A stretch of 64,000 bases of DNA, taken from the NCBI RefSeq assembly GCF_001685485.1, contig NZ_BDEL01000001.1, positions 1,299,501-1,363,500 on the forward strand, read 5' to 3'. This document shows, piece after piece, positions 19,642 through 29,464 of the stretch. Both the position numbers and the translations under genes were made by a program. Under the pieces are notes generated by a model. That model made no database searches, was not told the DNA's origin, and worked only from the letters and a program-made list of their open reading frames with translations. The stretch is from Formosa haliotis. Its GTDB lineage: Bacteria > Bacteroidota > Bacteroidia > Flavobacteriales > Flavobacteriaceae. Position 1 is the first letter of the stretch; the number at the start of each line of letters is the position of its first letter.

Positions 19642-20937
19642 CTACAAATCAAATAAACTTGGTAACCAAAGGGTTAATTTTGGAAAAAAGGTGACTAAAA
19701 ACAACGCAAAAATCATGGCCAAAAATAACGGTAGTAATGGCTTTATTACCTTTTGAATCGTAGTTTGGGCTACCCCAACCCCAACAAAGAGGACAGAGCC
19801 CACGGGTGGCGTACACAGTCCGATACAAAGATTTAAAACCATGATTATTCCGAATTGAATCGGATCCATCCCTAATTTGGTAACTACAGGCAAGAAAATT
19901 GGTGTAAAAATTAAAACGGCAGGAGTCATATCCATAAAGATACCAACAAAAAGCAGCAATAAATTTATGATTAATAGTATAACTACCGGATTATCACTTA
20001 TACCAAGCAATGCAGAACTGATGTCTTGCGGAATATTTTCGTAAGACATGACCCAAGACATACTCATAGATGCCCCAATTAATAACATCACGATAGCCGT
20101 TGTTGTACTAGATTCTAATAAAATAGATGGTAACGATTTAAAGGTTATTTCTTTATAGATAAAACCTAAAATTAGGGTATATAAAACTGCTATTGCAGAA
20201 GCTTCTGTAGCGGTAAAAATACCTGAAACGATTCCACCAATAACAACAACTAGTAAAAACAAACTAGGCACAGCATCAATAAATGTTTTAAATACATTTT
20301 TTAAAGAACTACGTTCTCCTAATTTATATTTTTTCTTCTTTGCCCAAAACGAAGCCACTAACATTAGTAAAAGTCCGGTTAATATACCTGGAATATAGCC
20401 TGCTAAAAACAATGCGGCAATAGACACACCGCCACTTGCAAGAGAATAGACTATAAGCACGTTACTAGGCGGAATAATTAATCCCGTAGTAGACGAGGTG
20501 ATATTCACTGCTGCACCAAATTCTTTTGAGTATCCTTCCTTTTCCATTTCGGGACCTAAAATACTACCCATAGCAGAAGCCGATGCCATTGCCGACCCAG
20601 CAATTGCTCCCATAAGCATAGCTCCTATAACATTTATTAGGGCTAAACCACCAGGTAGCGAACCTACTAATGTTTTTGCAAAAGCAATGAGACGATGGGC
20701 GATTCCACCTTTATTCATGAGCTGCCCCGAGAGTACAAAAAACGGAATGGCCAATAAGGCAAAACTATCTAAACCGGTCCCCATACGTTGAGACACTGTA
20801 GTAAATGCTGGTAATGCTGGTATACTAACCAACATGGTTAATACCGATGATATTGCAATACTCCAAGCCACGGGTGTACCAATGGCTAAGAGTGCAACAA
20901 AACTAAAAACTAAAACAAGTACTGGAATATATTCCAT
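19642..20937 (-). CDS. dctM: TRAP transporter large permease subunit (DctM-like)
   Basis: 431 residues, almost entirely hydrophobic with about twelve membrane segments. Typical DctM segments are visible: AIPFFVLSGQLMNKGGIAHRL, STTGLIIPPSNVLIVYSLASG and GLCTPPVGSVLFVG. It is the ion-driven translocation subunit. Its ATG overlaps the TAA of the small-subunit gene by one base, a sign of translational coupling. TRAP systems import organic acids, including uronates and other sugar acids. Together with the adjacent HTCS this suggests uptake of an acidic sugar across the inner membrane. Confidence 0.94.
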   Translation of the reverse strand: MEYIPVLVLVFSFVALLAIGTPVAWSIAISSVLTMLVSIPALPAFTTVSQRMGTGLDSFALLAIPFFVLSGQLMNKGGIAHRLIAFAKTLVGSLPGGLALINVIGAMLMGAIAGSAMASASAMGSILGPEMEKEGYSKEFGAAVNITSSTTGLIIPPSNVLIVYSLASGGVSIAALFLAGYIPGILTGLLLMLVASFWAKKKKYKLGERSSLKNVFKTFIDAVPSLFLLVVVIGGIVSGIFTATEASAIAVLYTLILGFIYKEITFKSLPSILLESSTTTAIVMLLIGASMSMSWVMSYENIPQDISSALLGISDNPVVILLIINLLLLFVGIFMDMTPAVLIFTPIFLPVVTKLGMDPIQFGIIMVLNLCIGLCTPPVGSVLFVGVGVAQTTIQKVIKPLLPLFLAMIFALFLVTFFPKLTLWLPSLFDL

Positions 20938-21401
20938 TATAATTTGGTATTTAAAATATCTGAAACTTTATAAAAAACTATTAGTAATCCGCTTATAGGA
21001 ATTACGGCATATACAAATGCTAAAGGAATTTGTAAGGATGGTGAATGCTGTTCTAAAACATAGGTTATATAAACGAGTCTAAAACCACCAACTATCATGG
21101 CTGCAACAGCAAAGGAAATCACTAAGATATAAACCAATAACTTTAACCTTTTTTGGGTACGCTCACTAAATTTTTGAGGCAGTACATCTATAGCCACGTG
21201 CATATTTTTACCCGACACATAAGCAGCACCAAGAATCCCCAACCACACCATTAAATACCTCGACAACTCGTCTGTAAAAGAACTTGGTGTTCCCATTACA
21301 AAACGTGTAAACACTTGCCACAGCACATTAATTACCATAATTCCCATAATAGCAATGAGAGCTTTTCCTAGAACGGAATCTACTATATCTCTAAATGTCA
21401 T
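20937..21401 (-). CDS. dctQ: TRAP transporter small permease subunit (DctQ-like)
   Basis: 154 residues with four membrane segments and the family's RYLMVWLGILGAAYVSGKNMHV region; IDVLP follows. It forms the membrane complex with DctM. It starts 1 base after the DctP stop and ends in a one-base overlap with the DctM start, so the three genes form a tight dctP-dctQ-dctM operon on the minus strand. Confidence 0.92.
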   Translation of the reverse strand: MTFRDIVDSVLGKALIAIMGIMVINVLWQVFTRFVMGTPSSFTDELSRYLMVWLGILGAAYVSGKNMHVAIDVLPQKFSERTQKRLKLLVYILVISFAVAAMIVGGFRLVYITYVLEQHSPSLQIPLAFVYAVIPISGLLIVFYKVSDILNTKL

Positions 21402-21402
21402 A

Positions 21403-22383
21403 TTACTTTGTATTTTTTATTTGTTGAATTAGACTATACATATCCGGATTGTCTTTATATCCATCATATATATTGGTCACTTTTTCTGAAAACAAGGTTT
21501 TATCTGGACGAATAATTTCTACACCCGCTTTTTGAACTTCTTCTAGAGCCTCGGCTTCGGCTTCGGCCCAAAGTTTCCTTTGATAAATTACCGATCGATT
21601 AACAGCTTCTTGAAGCCATTTTTGTTCTTGATCAGATAAACGATCCCACAAATGCGTTCCAACAATTAAAACATCGGGCAAAACAGTATGTTCGTCTAAA
21701 GAATAATATTTACAAACCTCGTAATGTCTAGATAAATAAAAACTTGGCGGATTGTTTTCTGCCCCATCTACAACACCTTGTTGTAACGATGTGTATAATT
21801 CTCCCCAAGAAATTGGAGTTGGAGAGCCTCCTAAACTTTTTACCATATCTATGGCAGTTACACTTTCCATAACCCTAATTTTAAGACCATCTAAATCGGC
21901 TGGATTATGTATGGGTTTGTTTTTAGTATAAAAACTACGACTTCCAGCATCGTAATACCCAAGGCCTTTTAACCAATATTTTGTTCCGCCATCAAGTAAT
22001 TCTTTACCCACGGGGCCATCTAAAACAGAAAACACATGAGCGCGGTCTCTAAATAAAAAAGGCAGACCAAAAACTTTCATTTTAGGTGAAAAATTTTCCA
22101 TAACCCCAGAAGATACTTTGGTCATATCTAAACTTCCAATCTGAATTAATTCTAAACATTCTCGTTCGGTTCCTAATTGCTGATTTGGATAAATTTCTAA
22201 AACCATTTTTCCTCCAGAAATCTCGGCTAAATCTTCACCCATTTTTAACATGGCTTGGTGCACCGAATGCTTAACATCTAAACCGTGACCTAATTTAATA
22301 GACCGTGTTTCAGAAATATTGGCACAGCCCATTAAAAGAGTAAGTGCGAGTATTGGAAAAACTTTTATTATGTTTTGTTTCAT
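21403..22383 (-). CDS. dctP: TRAP transporter substrate-binding lipoprotein (DctP-like)
   Basis: 326 residues. The N-terminus MKQNIIKVFPILALTLLMGC ends in a lipobox, so the protein is likely membrane-anchored in the periplasm. KLGHGLDVKHSVHQAMLKMG and GKMVLEIYPNQQLGTERECL match the first lobe. DGLKIRVMESVTAIDM carries the conserved Arg that contacts the ligand carboxylate, and GVVDGAENNPPSFYLSRHYE is the diagnostic DctP motif. It presents an organic or sugar acid to DctQM. First gene of the operon; 583 bases of non-coding sequence lie upstream. Confidence 0.94.
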   Translation of the reverse strand: MKQNIIKVFPILALTLLMGCANISETRSIKLGHGLDVKHSVHQAMLKMGEDLAEISGGKMVLEIYPNQQLGTERECLELIQIGSLDMTKVSSGVMENFSPKMKVFGLPFLFRDRAHVFSVLDGPVGKELLDGGTKYWLKGLGYYDAGSRSFYTKNKPIHNPADLDGLKIRVMESVTAIDMVKSLGGSPTPISWGELYTSLQQGVVDGAENNPPSFYLSRHYEVCKYYSLDEHTVLPDVLIVGTHLWDRLSDQEQKWLQEAVNRSVIYQRKLWAEAEAEALEEVQKAGVEIIRPDKTLFSEKVTNIYDGYKDNPDMYSLIQQIKNTK

Positions 22384-22966
22384 TGTACCATCGTATTGGT
22401 TCTAATTTAAAAAATATAAACCATATCGTTAATTTGAATTCATACTTTACTACCCAATCTATTCGAAATAAACAGGTATAGCAATACTATCAATATTCAG
22501 GTAAAAAACATCTAAATTAGTGTTCAGACATTATAAACTATGACCCATTTTATTGACTAACGCTAGAAGTAGCGCCATGTTTCAAATTTATTTTTGGAAA
22601 GTTAAATTATTTAAAACTGAAAGTTTACCGAATTGGAATGATTATCAGACGGATTATTTTTTTTAATATAAACTTAAAATGATATGAATTTAGACCTAAT
22701 TATAAACATCCTGACATCGTATTAATTTTGATCAAAACACATATATTTAACTTATATAGATTCCTATCATTATAACAGCAGAACATCTTTAAGAATAATT
22801 TTAGGAAGACCATTTTATTTTTTTTTAATATTAAAATAAAGCGTATCTTTTAATTGACTGTAATTCAGTGTTTTTTTACTGAATCTTTGATTTTTTTTGA
22901 GTCTGTTTTTAAGCTTCAAAATATATTGTTCATTAAATTTTTGAAAAATGGTAATATCTATTTTTT
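22384..22966. other. Non-coding gap between divergent TRAP operon and LytS gene
   Basis: 583 AT-rich bases that must hold promoters for dctP (minus) and the histidine kinase (plus). The only clear local structure is a small perfect hairpin, CGCTA-GAAG-TAGCG, at 22561-22574. I see no ORF, RNA gene or recognisable riboswitch. Confidence 0.5.
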
Positions 22967-24031
22967 ATGGATTATCTGGAACTAAACTGGCCAAAAACCC
23001 TAAAAACAATAGGGCTTCATCTATTATTTTGGATTCTAATTGTAACCTATTTTGCTTGGGGTTTTGGGTTGGATGAAAACCCTAAAAAATCCTTTATAAA
23101 TTCCGCATATTTCTTGCCAGGACACATGATTATGGCCTATGCGCTTATTTATATTTTAATTCCTAAATTTTTATTAAAACGAAAGTTTATTCAATTTGCT
23201 TTAGGTCTTTTTTGTGTTATACTGCTATGCATTGCTTATACCATTTTGGCCCAATTATCAATAAACAACACAAGAGATTTTAGCGGAATGACTTTCACTG
23301 TGGGGCGAAATGTTTTGCCTTTTCTTCATGTTGGCGGCTTTGTAGTATCTATTAAATTATTACAGTATTGGTATATTCAAAAACAAGAAACCATTGAAGC
23401 TGAAAGACAAAAATCTGTAGCTGAATTAAAATTATTACGCGCACAATTACATCCACATTTCTTATTCAATACATTAAATAATTTGTATTCGCATACGCTA
23501 AAACAATCGGCTAAAGCACCAGAAATTGTTTTAAAACTTTCTGCTTTACTTAGGTTTATGATCTACGAAAGCAATAGTGCGAGAATTTCATTAAAAAAGG
23601 AAATTGATTTACTTCAAAATTATATTGATCTTGAACAATTACGATATGGCGACCGACTTGAAATTTCAAAAACAATTTCTGGTGACATAAAACAATATCA
23701 AATTGCACCACTGTTATTGCTTCCTTTTTTAGAGAATGCCTTTAAACACGGTACAAGTCAGCAAATCGACCAATGTTGGATACGTTTAGACCTAAACTTA
23801 CAGGGTTCTAAAATGATTTTTAAACTAGTAAATAGTATAGACCCAAATACCAAGAAAACATTTAAAAACATAGGTGGTTTGGGTTTACAAAATGTAGAAC
23901 GTAGACTTCAGCTTATTTATAAAGACAAATACCACTTTGAGACCATACATCAAAATGAAGTTTTTATAGTAAACCTTGATATACTATTAGAAGCTTTGGA
24001 AGATGAGTTTAAGGAAAAATTAATTAAATAA
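22967..24031 (+). CDS. LytS/YehU-type sensor histidine kinase
   Basis: 354 residues. Four membrane segments fill residues ~15-140, followed by a short coiled region and the His_kinase domain with QLHPHFLFNTLNNLYSH; the phospho-acceptor is His ~164 (PHF). The ATPase end shows LLLPFLENAFKHGT (N box) and NIGGLGLQNVERRLQLIY. No separate sensory domain, so the signal is probably sensed within or near the membrane. Its stop is 8 bases before the LytTR response regulator, its evident partner. The pair is divergent from the TRAP operon and convergent with the haloperoxidase gene. Confidence 0.93.
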   Translation: MDYLELNWPKTLKTIGLHLLFWILIVTYFAWGFGLDENPKKSFINSAYFLPGHMIMAYALIYILIPKFLLKRKFIQFALGLFCVILLCIAYTILAQLSINNTRDFSGMTFTVGRNVLPFLHVGGFVVSIKLLQYWYIQKQETIEAERQKSVAELKLLRAQLHPHFLFNTLNNLYSHTLKQSAKAPEIVLKLSALLRFMIYESNSARISLKKEIDLLQNYIDLEQLRYGDRLEISKTISGDIKQYQIAPLLLLPFLENAFKHGTSQQIDQCWIRLDLNLQGSKMIFKLVNSIDPNTKKTFKNIGGLGLQNVERRLQLIYKDKYHFETIHQNEVFIVNLDILLEALEDEFKEKLIK

Positions 24032-24039
24032 CAGGCTTT

Positions 24040-24747
24040 ATGAAATGTAGATGTATAATTGTAGACGACGAGCCCCCTGCTATAAAAATTCTTGAGACTT
24101 ATATAGACGCATTAAGTCAGTTAGAAATTATAGGAACATGTTCTAACGCCATTCAAGCTCTAGAACTATTAAATACAGAAAAGGTAGATTTGATGTTTCT
24201 AGATATACACATGCCTAAATTAATGGGTACACAATTAATTAAATCGCTCTCTCATCCACCAAAAGTTATTTTTACTACGGCACATAAAGATTTTGCTATA
24301 GAGGCTTTTGATTTAGATGCTGTAGATTATTTACTAAAACCCATATCATTTGAGCGGTTTTTGAAAGCAGTAAACAAGTATTGCCAAATTAATCACATTG
24401 AATTTGAAGGAGCTAGTGCAGATCCTGGGTTTTTATATTTTCGTTCGGACAGGAAGATGATAAAAGTGTTTTTAAATGAAATACTTTATATTGAAAGTCT
24501 TCGCGATTACATTATAATTCATCGCGAAAACACCTCTAAATTAAAGGTAAAACTAACACTTAGCTCCGTAGAAATGATGTTGCCTCCAAATTTATTTTTA
24601 AGAATTCATAGGTCGTTTATTGTCTCTTTAGATAAAGTCACTGCCTATACAAAAAATGATGTAGAAATTGGAAAGATAGAGCTTCCTTTTGGAAAAAATT
24701 ACACTGATGCATTGAACTATTTAGCTCCAAAAACTAAGGACTTGTAG
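24040..24747 (+). CDS. LytTR family response regulator
   Basis: 235 residues. The receiver domain has the acidic pair IVDDEPPA, phospho-acceptor Asp ~55 (LMFLDIHMPKLMG), FTTAH and the lysine in DYLLKPISFERF. The C-terminal LytTR DNA-binding domain runs from ~135 (FYFRSDRKMIKVFLNEILYI in the general region, then FLRIHRSFIVSLDKV). It is co-transcribed with the LytS-type kinase. Such pairs often control one adjacent operon; the TonB receptor and haloperoxidase-type genes downstream are candidates. Confidence 0.94.
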   Translation: MKCRCIIVDDEPPAIKILETYIDALSQLEIIGTCSNAIQALELLNTEKVDLMFLDIHMPKLMGTQLIKSLSHPPKVIFTTAHKDFAIEAFDLDAVDYLLKPISFERFLKAVNKYCQINHIEFEGASADPGFLYFRSDRKMIKVFLNEILYIESLRDYIIIHRENTSKLKVKLTLSSVEMMLPPNLFLRIHRSFIVSLDKVTAYTKNDVEIGKIELPFGKNYTDALNYLAPKTKDL

Positions 24748-24752
24748 AAATT

Positions 24753-24789
24753 AAAAGACTCTGATCTTTCGTATGGACCAGAGTCTTTT
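24753..24789. terminator. Bidirectional intrinsic terminator between convergent genes
   Basis: AAAAGACTCTG (24753-24763) pairs perfectly with CAGAGTCTTTT (24779-24789), followed by a T-run. A-rich and T-rich flanks make it usable from both sides, for the LytTR gene and for the haloperoxidase-type gene. Confidence 0.85.
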
Positions 24790-24810
24790 TTTTATTGGTT
24801 TTAATAAAAA

Positions 24811-26175
24811 TTAATTCAATTCTTGTAAGCTATTATTGAAAACATACGCTCCTACGTTTCTACCTTGTTCTAAACCTTGCTCTACAGAATGTCTAAAATG
24901 ATATCCAATATAAATTCTTGACACGGCACATTCTTCAGCTATTTGAGAAAAACGACTTAAGTTTCGCTCAACTCCAGGTAAGTCGTATGGACTTGTAACC
25001 TTCAAAGACATATTATCGGTGTTGAAGAATAATTTTAAAAGTTCTGCACCAGCACCAGCACATTGTGCATGTGTAGAAGGGTAATCTGGGTTAGGCGGAG
25101 TTGGTTTTATACCTCCCATAATAGTCCATGTTGCATCGCCAATCGTATCATCATTACCATCTGTTTCACCTGCTCTAATGGCTGATATTGGCCTCCAGAA
25201 TTTGTAGTGAAATTTTCCTTCAAAAGAACTTATTTCAGCATCAATTTGAACCATATGTGTTAACGCCAACAATCTTGCAGATTCCCAACCATGAAGTTTT
25301 TCTTGTTGAATTAAAGAACGTGATATTCTATTCATGACACTTGAAAAATTTTCAATCCAAAATATACCTAATTCTGTTTGTTCTGGTGTTCTATCTGGAC
25401 AATCTATGCACCCCAAACGTTTAACTTCTTGATAATCCTTTGCGTATTCTGGAGAATCTAAAGCATAAGGCGGCTCTGCTCTAAATTGATCTTGTGTCTC
25501 TATACCGTAAGGCATAAAATCTCCAAAATCTACACCATAAGCTGCATTTACCGGCCAGGCTGGAGGGTTTTCAACCATCCAAGGCATATAATTAACGAGG
25601 TAATTTCCTGGCTGAATATCGGCGTTATAGGTTGAAAATTTAGGAAGAACATCACTAGCTCTCTTCGATAGAATCGCTTCGGCTGCTAATTTCCCTATTT
25701 CAATTCCTTTGGTTTTAAATTCGGAATCTTCTATGGCCGAAAGACTGGAATTTAACAAGTCATCTGCCGCTGCCTGAGCAGGCGGATATATTTTTGTTAA
25801 AACATCGTAGGCCGATTGTGAGATAGCGGCATTAGCCAACTGAGAAATACTTTCTTCTGATTCTGCACTGAATTTAACCATGCTATTATCTAAAGCATAG
25901 GTTTTATATTTAGGTACAATATTATTTAAAGCGTCGTGCATGGCTAAAGTAACCATGACATAAATTCTTGCCTCTGCTGGAGGAGGCAATTTAGCATCAA
26001 TGGACTTGCTTAAAATTTCATTCCATTTCAATAGAGTGATAGGGTCATATTTTTCTATTGCTTTATCAATTTCATCACCTGGATCTGGTGTAAAAACGAC
26101 ATCATCATTGTCGCAAGCATTAAAAATGATCATCATGATTAATGCGGTCATCAAAATTTTAAAATTTGTTTTCAT
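24811..26175 (-). CDS. Vanadium-dependent haloperoxidase-type / PAP2 superfamily lipoprotein
   Basis: 454 residues. The N-terminus ends in a lipobox (MIIFNAC). The three vanadate/phosphate-binding motifs are present in order: FHYKFWRPISAIRAG, PDYPSTHAQCAGAG (acid-base His ~369) and SRIYIGYHFRHSVEQG (vanadate-coordinating His ~426). The last matches SRxxxGxHF exactly. Characterised relatives oxidise halides with H2O2, while closely similar proteins are acid phosphatases, and sequence does not decide between these. The product is exported and lipid-anchored. It is the next gene after a TonB-dependent receptor on the same strand, separated by a 258-base gap with a terminator-like hairpin. Confidence 0.82.
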   Translation of the reverse strand: MKTNFKILMTALIMMIIFNACDNDDVVFTPDPGDEIDKAIEKYDPITLLKWNEILSKSIDAKLPPPAEARIYVMVTLAMHDALNNIVPKYKTYALDNSMVKFSAESEESISQLANAAISQSAYDVLTKIYPPAQAAADDLLNSSLSAIEDSEFKTKGIEIGKLAAEAILSKRASDVLPKFSTYNADIQPGNYLVNYMPWMVENPPAWPVNAAYGVDFGDFMPYGIETQDQFRAEPPYALDSPEYAKDYQEVKRLGCIDCPDRTPEQTELGIFWIENFSSVMNRISRSLIQQEKLHGWESARLLALTHMVQIDAEISSFEGKFHYKFWRPISAIRAGETDGNDDTIGDATWTIMGGIKPTPPNPDYPSTHAQCAGAGAELLKLFFNTDNMSLKVTSPYDLPGVERNLSRFSQIAEECAVSRIYIGYHFRHSVEQGLEQGRNVGAYVFNNSLQELN

Positions 26176-26370
26176 AATTCGGTTAATTTATTGATTACCT
26201 ATTAAATTTACCGAAATATGGAGCTTGAAATATTTATGTCTGCTAAAGGATAAGTTTTAGATAATAAAGGATTGTTTTATGTCGACTAAACTTAATTTTG
26301 ATAAATACCCCCTAAACACAAACACATAATAGCCTGATTGTTTTACACTTAACACTAGCACTTATAAAAT

Positions 26371-26395
26371 AACTCTAGTATTTCAGATTAGAGTT
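26371..26395 (-). terminator. Hairpin downstream of the TonB receptor gene
   Basis: AACTCTA (26371-26377) pairs with TAGAGTT (26389-26395), loop of 11, with AT-rich tails on both sides. It lies after the stop of the receptor gene and before the haloperoxidase-type gene, so those two may be separate transcripts. Confidence 0.5.
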
Positions 26396-26433
26396 TTTAT
26401 AGATGATTTTGCATTTTACAGCGTATTAACCTA

Positions 26434-28884
26434 TTAGAATAAGATACATTTTAACTCTATGCCAAATGTAGTTTCTGTTGGAGCCAAAGCAACAAACTCG
26501 TAATTACCTGTTCCTAAAATATTATTTACATAGGCACCTAAATTAATGGTTTTAGTAAGTTGATAATTGCCATTAACACTTAAATAGAAACCACCTAATT
26601 GACCATAATTAAATTGGGTACCCACACGTTGCCCCTCAATTACCGGAGAGCCATTGTATATGTTATTTATATTGGTTTTAGCAGCTATATTTCTCCCCGA
26701 GAAAAAATCGTATTTCTGAACCCAACGCGCAAAAACGGTTCCGTAGAATTTATTGATTTTAACATTGAAAGCTGTACTTATTTTATGTTTTGGCGAATTC
26801 ATAGATAAATCGGCATCGGTTACCTTCCCGTCATTATTGGCATCGTTTTTCAAATTATCTTTGTCCAAGGTATAATCTAAGTAGGAATAGTTTAACGTCA
26901 GATTATATTGATCGGAGAAATAGTAATTCAAACCAACATCGAAACCGTATGTTTGTACTTCAGCAAAATTTATATTGGTAAATATTACGGCTCCAGGATC
27001 TAGATTTCCAGGTGCTAAACCTTGGGTAAAATCGGTTATAGGGCGGCCGCCGCGATGAGTCACTACAGCACCCCCAGAAGTCCCTTGTGGTGCAATGTTT
27101 ATACGCGGACTTAAAAAATCGGTCGACCAATTGTAATAGGCATCAACATCGAGGAAAAATGTATTTTTAAGAAATATATTTTTATAGCCTATTTCTAATG
27201 TTTTAATCATTTCAGGTTTAATGGGGTCTATTTTTGAACCATCAGATAAGGTAAAACCTTCACTGTTTCCTAGGTTAATACCACCACCTAAATTCATATG
27301 CGTATTTGCTAAGGTTGGTGCGGTATAACCTTCACTATAAGTTAATCGCCAAGTGCCTCCGTTTTTTGTATAGGTTATGCCTGTTTTTGGTAAAAATTCA
27401 AATCCGAAGAGACTATTATGATCGCCTCTAGCAGTAAAAATAAATTCTATTCCTGTTTGGTTTACATCATAAATTAGTTGTCCGTAAACCCCATTTTGAT
27501 AAATTGTTATTGGCCCGTCTTGATCCAACAAATAGGTGTGATTGCTAAAAGCATGTTCTTTTTGGTATTGATAACCTGCCACCATATTAAAATTCCCCCA
27601 TGAATTGTTATACTGTATTTCGGCATTATGCCTATAGGTATCTTCTTCAATAATTGTAGCTCGAGGTGCATTTAGTGAATTAGTAAATGCATCATTTTCA
27701 GTTTGTCCGTTTTCTAATAAACTGTAATAATTAGAAGTTCTCACCGATGTGTTTATAGATTCATCTAAAATAATCCAAGTTTTATAAGCCTGAGCAAACC
27801 AGTGCTTCGATTTATAGGTGGCCTGCAAACTGGATTTGTTCCAACCGTTTAAATTGTTTCTTGCTGCGTTTACGCTATTGCTAAGATTAATGGCATAATT
27901 TAAACCAATTTCGCTAGTTGAAGTAGGTTTGTAAAACACAGCAGCCAAACCTTTTATAAACGAAACGTCCCTATCAAGGCCAACTTCAGCCTTGCCTTCA
28001 AATTCTCCTGGCATTTTTGTTGCAACATAAACAGAGTCTGTAAATTTGGTTTCTTTACCAGAAATATATTCTCCAGTTATTTTGTACGCCCATTTTTTAT
28101 TTATTGCATAGGCATGCCTTAGTCGTACATTATATAATGAATTAGATCCAGCTCCTAAAACCAACAAGGTTCCTGGATATTTAAAAGGTGATTTAGAAAT
28201 GGTATTAAATAATCCATTTAAGCTATTGGGGCCATAAAGTGCGGAAGAGGGACCAAGTACAATCTCTACACGCTCAACATCTTCTTTAACAAAAGCACTT
28301 AAAGGGCCAACGGGCGTACGCATTCTAGTATGCGCAATTCTATTATCATCTAGAATTAGCATTTTTTGATTAAAGGCACTGTTAAAACCTCTAATATTGA
28401 TACTGCTCCAAAAATTACCAGCCCGTGTAAAGTCTATTCCTTTTTGCAATGCAAATAGTTCTTCTGGGCTGCCAACATTGTTAGACAATTGCACGGCTGT
28501 GATAAGATCTATAGAAGCGGGAGATTTTGTGATTTTTTCCAGTTGTCTGGTTCCAGAAATAACAACTTCGTCTATTATGTGAACCGTCATTTCCAATACA
28601 ACGTCACCAAGATTTACAGGAGTATTTTGAGCTGTTACGTGAATTATTTTGGTGTTATACCCAAATAATGAGAAATTAATTTCATGGGATCCTTGAATGA
28701 TTTCCATCTTAAAACACCCTTCACTATCACTTTTGGTGGTGTTTTGAGTATTATTAATAAAAACATGTACACCAGAAAGCCCTAAATTATTAGTATCAAT
28801 AATTCTTCCTTGAAGTTCTGTTTGTGAATGACCAGTAGTGTGGACCAAAAATAAAACCATTAATATAACATAAACGCTTTTCAT
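26434..28884 (-). CDS. TonB-dependent receptor (orphan)
   Basis: 816 residues. Signal peptide MKSVYVILMVLFLVHTTGHS precedes a CarboxypepD_reg-like domain (QGRIIDTNNLGLSGVHVFIN; HEINFSLFGYNTKI). The plug begins ~110 (DEVVISGTRQLEKITKSPAS) and contains VERVEIVLGPSSALYGPNSLNGL, a strong plug motif. The barrel ends with TTFGIELKCILF. No SusD neighbour. The acidic segment NDANNDGKVTDADLSM in an extracellular loop looks like a calcium-binding DxDxDG. The ligand is unknown; siderophore, cofactor or small glycan are all possible. Confidence 0.92.
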   Translation of the reverse strand: MKSVYVILMVLFLVHTTGHSQTELQGRIIDTNNLGLSGVHVFINNTQNTTKSDSEGCFKMEIIQGSHEINFSLFGYNTKIIHVTAQNTPVNLGDVVLEMTVHIIDEVVISGTRQLEKITKSPASIDLITAVQLSNNVGSPEELFALQKGIDFTRAGNFWSSINIRGFNSAFNQKMLILDDNRIAHTRMRTPVGPLSAFVKEDVERVEIVLGPSSALYGPNSLNGLFNTISKSPFKYPGTLLVLGAGSNSLYNVRLRHAYAINKKWAYKITGEYISGKETKFTDSVYVATKMPGEFEGKAEVGLDRDVSFIKGLAAVFYKPTSTSEIGLNYAINLSNSVNAARNNLNGWNKSSLQATYKSKHWFAQAYKTWIILDESINTSVRTSNYYSLLENGQTENDAFTNSLNAPRATIIEEDTYRHNAEIQYNNSWGNFNMVAGYQYQKEHAFSNHTYLLDQDGPITIYQNGVYGQLIYDVNQTGIEFIFTARGDHNSLFGFEFLPKTGITYTKNGGTWRLTYSEGYTAPTLANTHMNLGGGINLGNSEGFTLSDGSKIDPIKPEMIKTLEIGYKNIFLKNTFFLDVDAYYNWSTDFLSPRINIAPQGTSGGAVVTHRGGRPITDFTQGLAPGNLDPGAVIFTNINFAEVQTYGFDVGLNYYFSDQYNLTLNYSYLDYTLDKDNLKNDANNDGKVTDADLSMNSPKHKISTAFNVKINKFYGTVFARWVQKYDFFSGRNIAAKTNINNIYNGSPVIEGQRVGTQFNYGQLGGFYLSVNGNYQLTKTINLGAYVNNILGTGNYEFVALAPTETTFGIELKCILF

Positions 28885-29464
28885 ACATTTACTATCATAT
28901 TACCGTAAGTACAGAAAACTTAATATATAACTGTAAAATAAACAGCAGATTTCTGAATATTTCACAGTTTTAATTTACCAATAAGACAAGCTTCTTATTT
29001 TCAATTAGAATAACCATTTTCGTAGGTAGAAGATGTTAGTCATTTTAATTGCCCCGCATAAACAGGAGAGAAAACAAACACCCTCCTTAACCACTGTAAA
29101 TTAGCAAATTAAAATGATATTATTTTACAAAAACAGAAAAAAAACACAATCATATCAAAACCTGCATTTTTGGGGTCCTTTAATAATAACAAATTATAAA
29201 AAAGCAATAATAGTTAACTAGTCTATACCATCTTGATCTGGATTTAGTGTTTTGTAATGATTTAATCTTTACTTCCCCAAGAAACTATAAAATGCCAAGA
29301 AGTTTCAATTCACTTTTCACCTTTTACATATTTATATTGCGCATTCATTGCTAATGAAATTAGGACTACTTTTTTACCGTTTTCAAGGTTGGTGATTATT
29401 GGATTTTGTACAATGTTTCCAATTAACTGTACGTGATTTTTGATACAAAGAATGGAAATTAAAA
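28885..29464. other. Gene-free gap upstream of the TonB receptor
   Basis: 580 AT-rich bases. I see no open frame with coding character, no RNA gene and no strong hairpin. It must contain the promoter of the receptor gene (minus strand) and the 3' end of the DsbD transcript. Confidence 0.4.
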
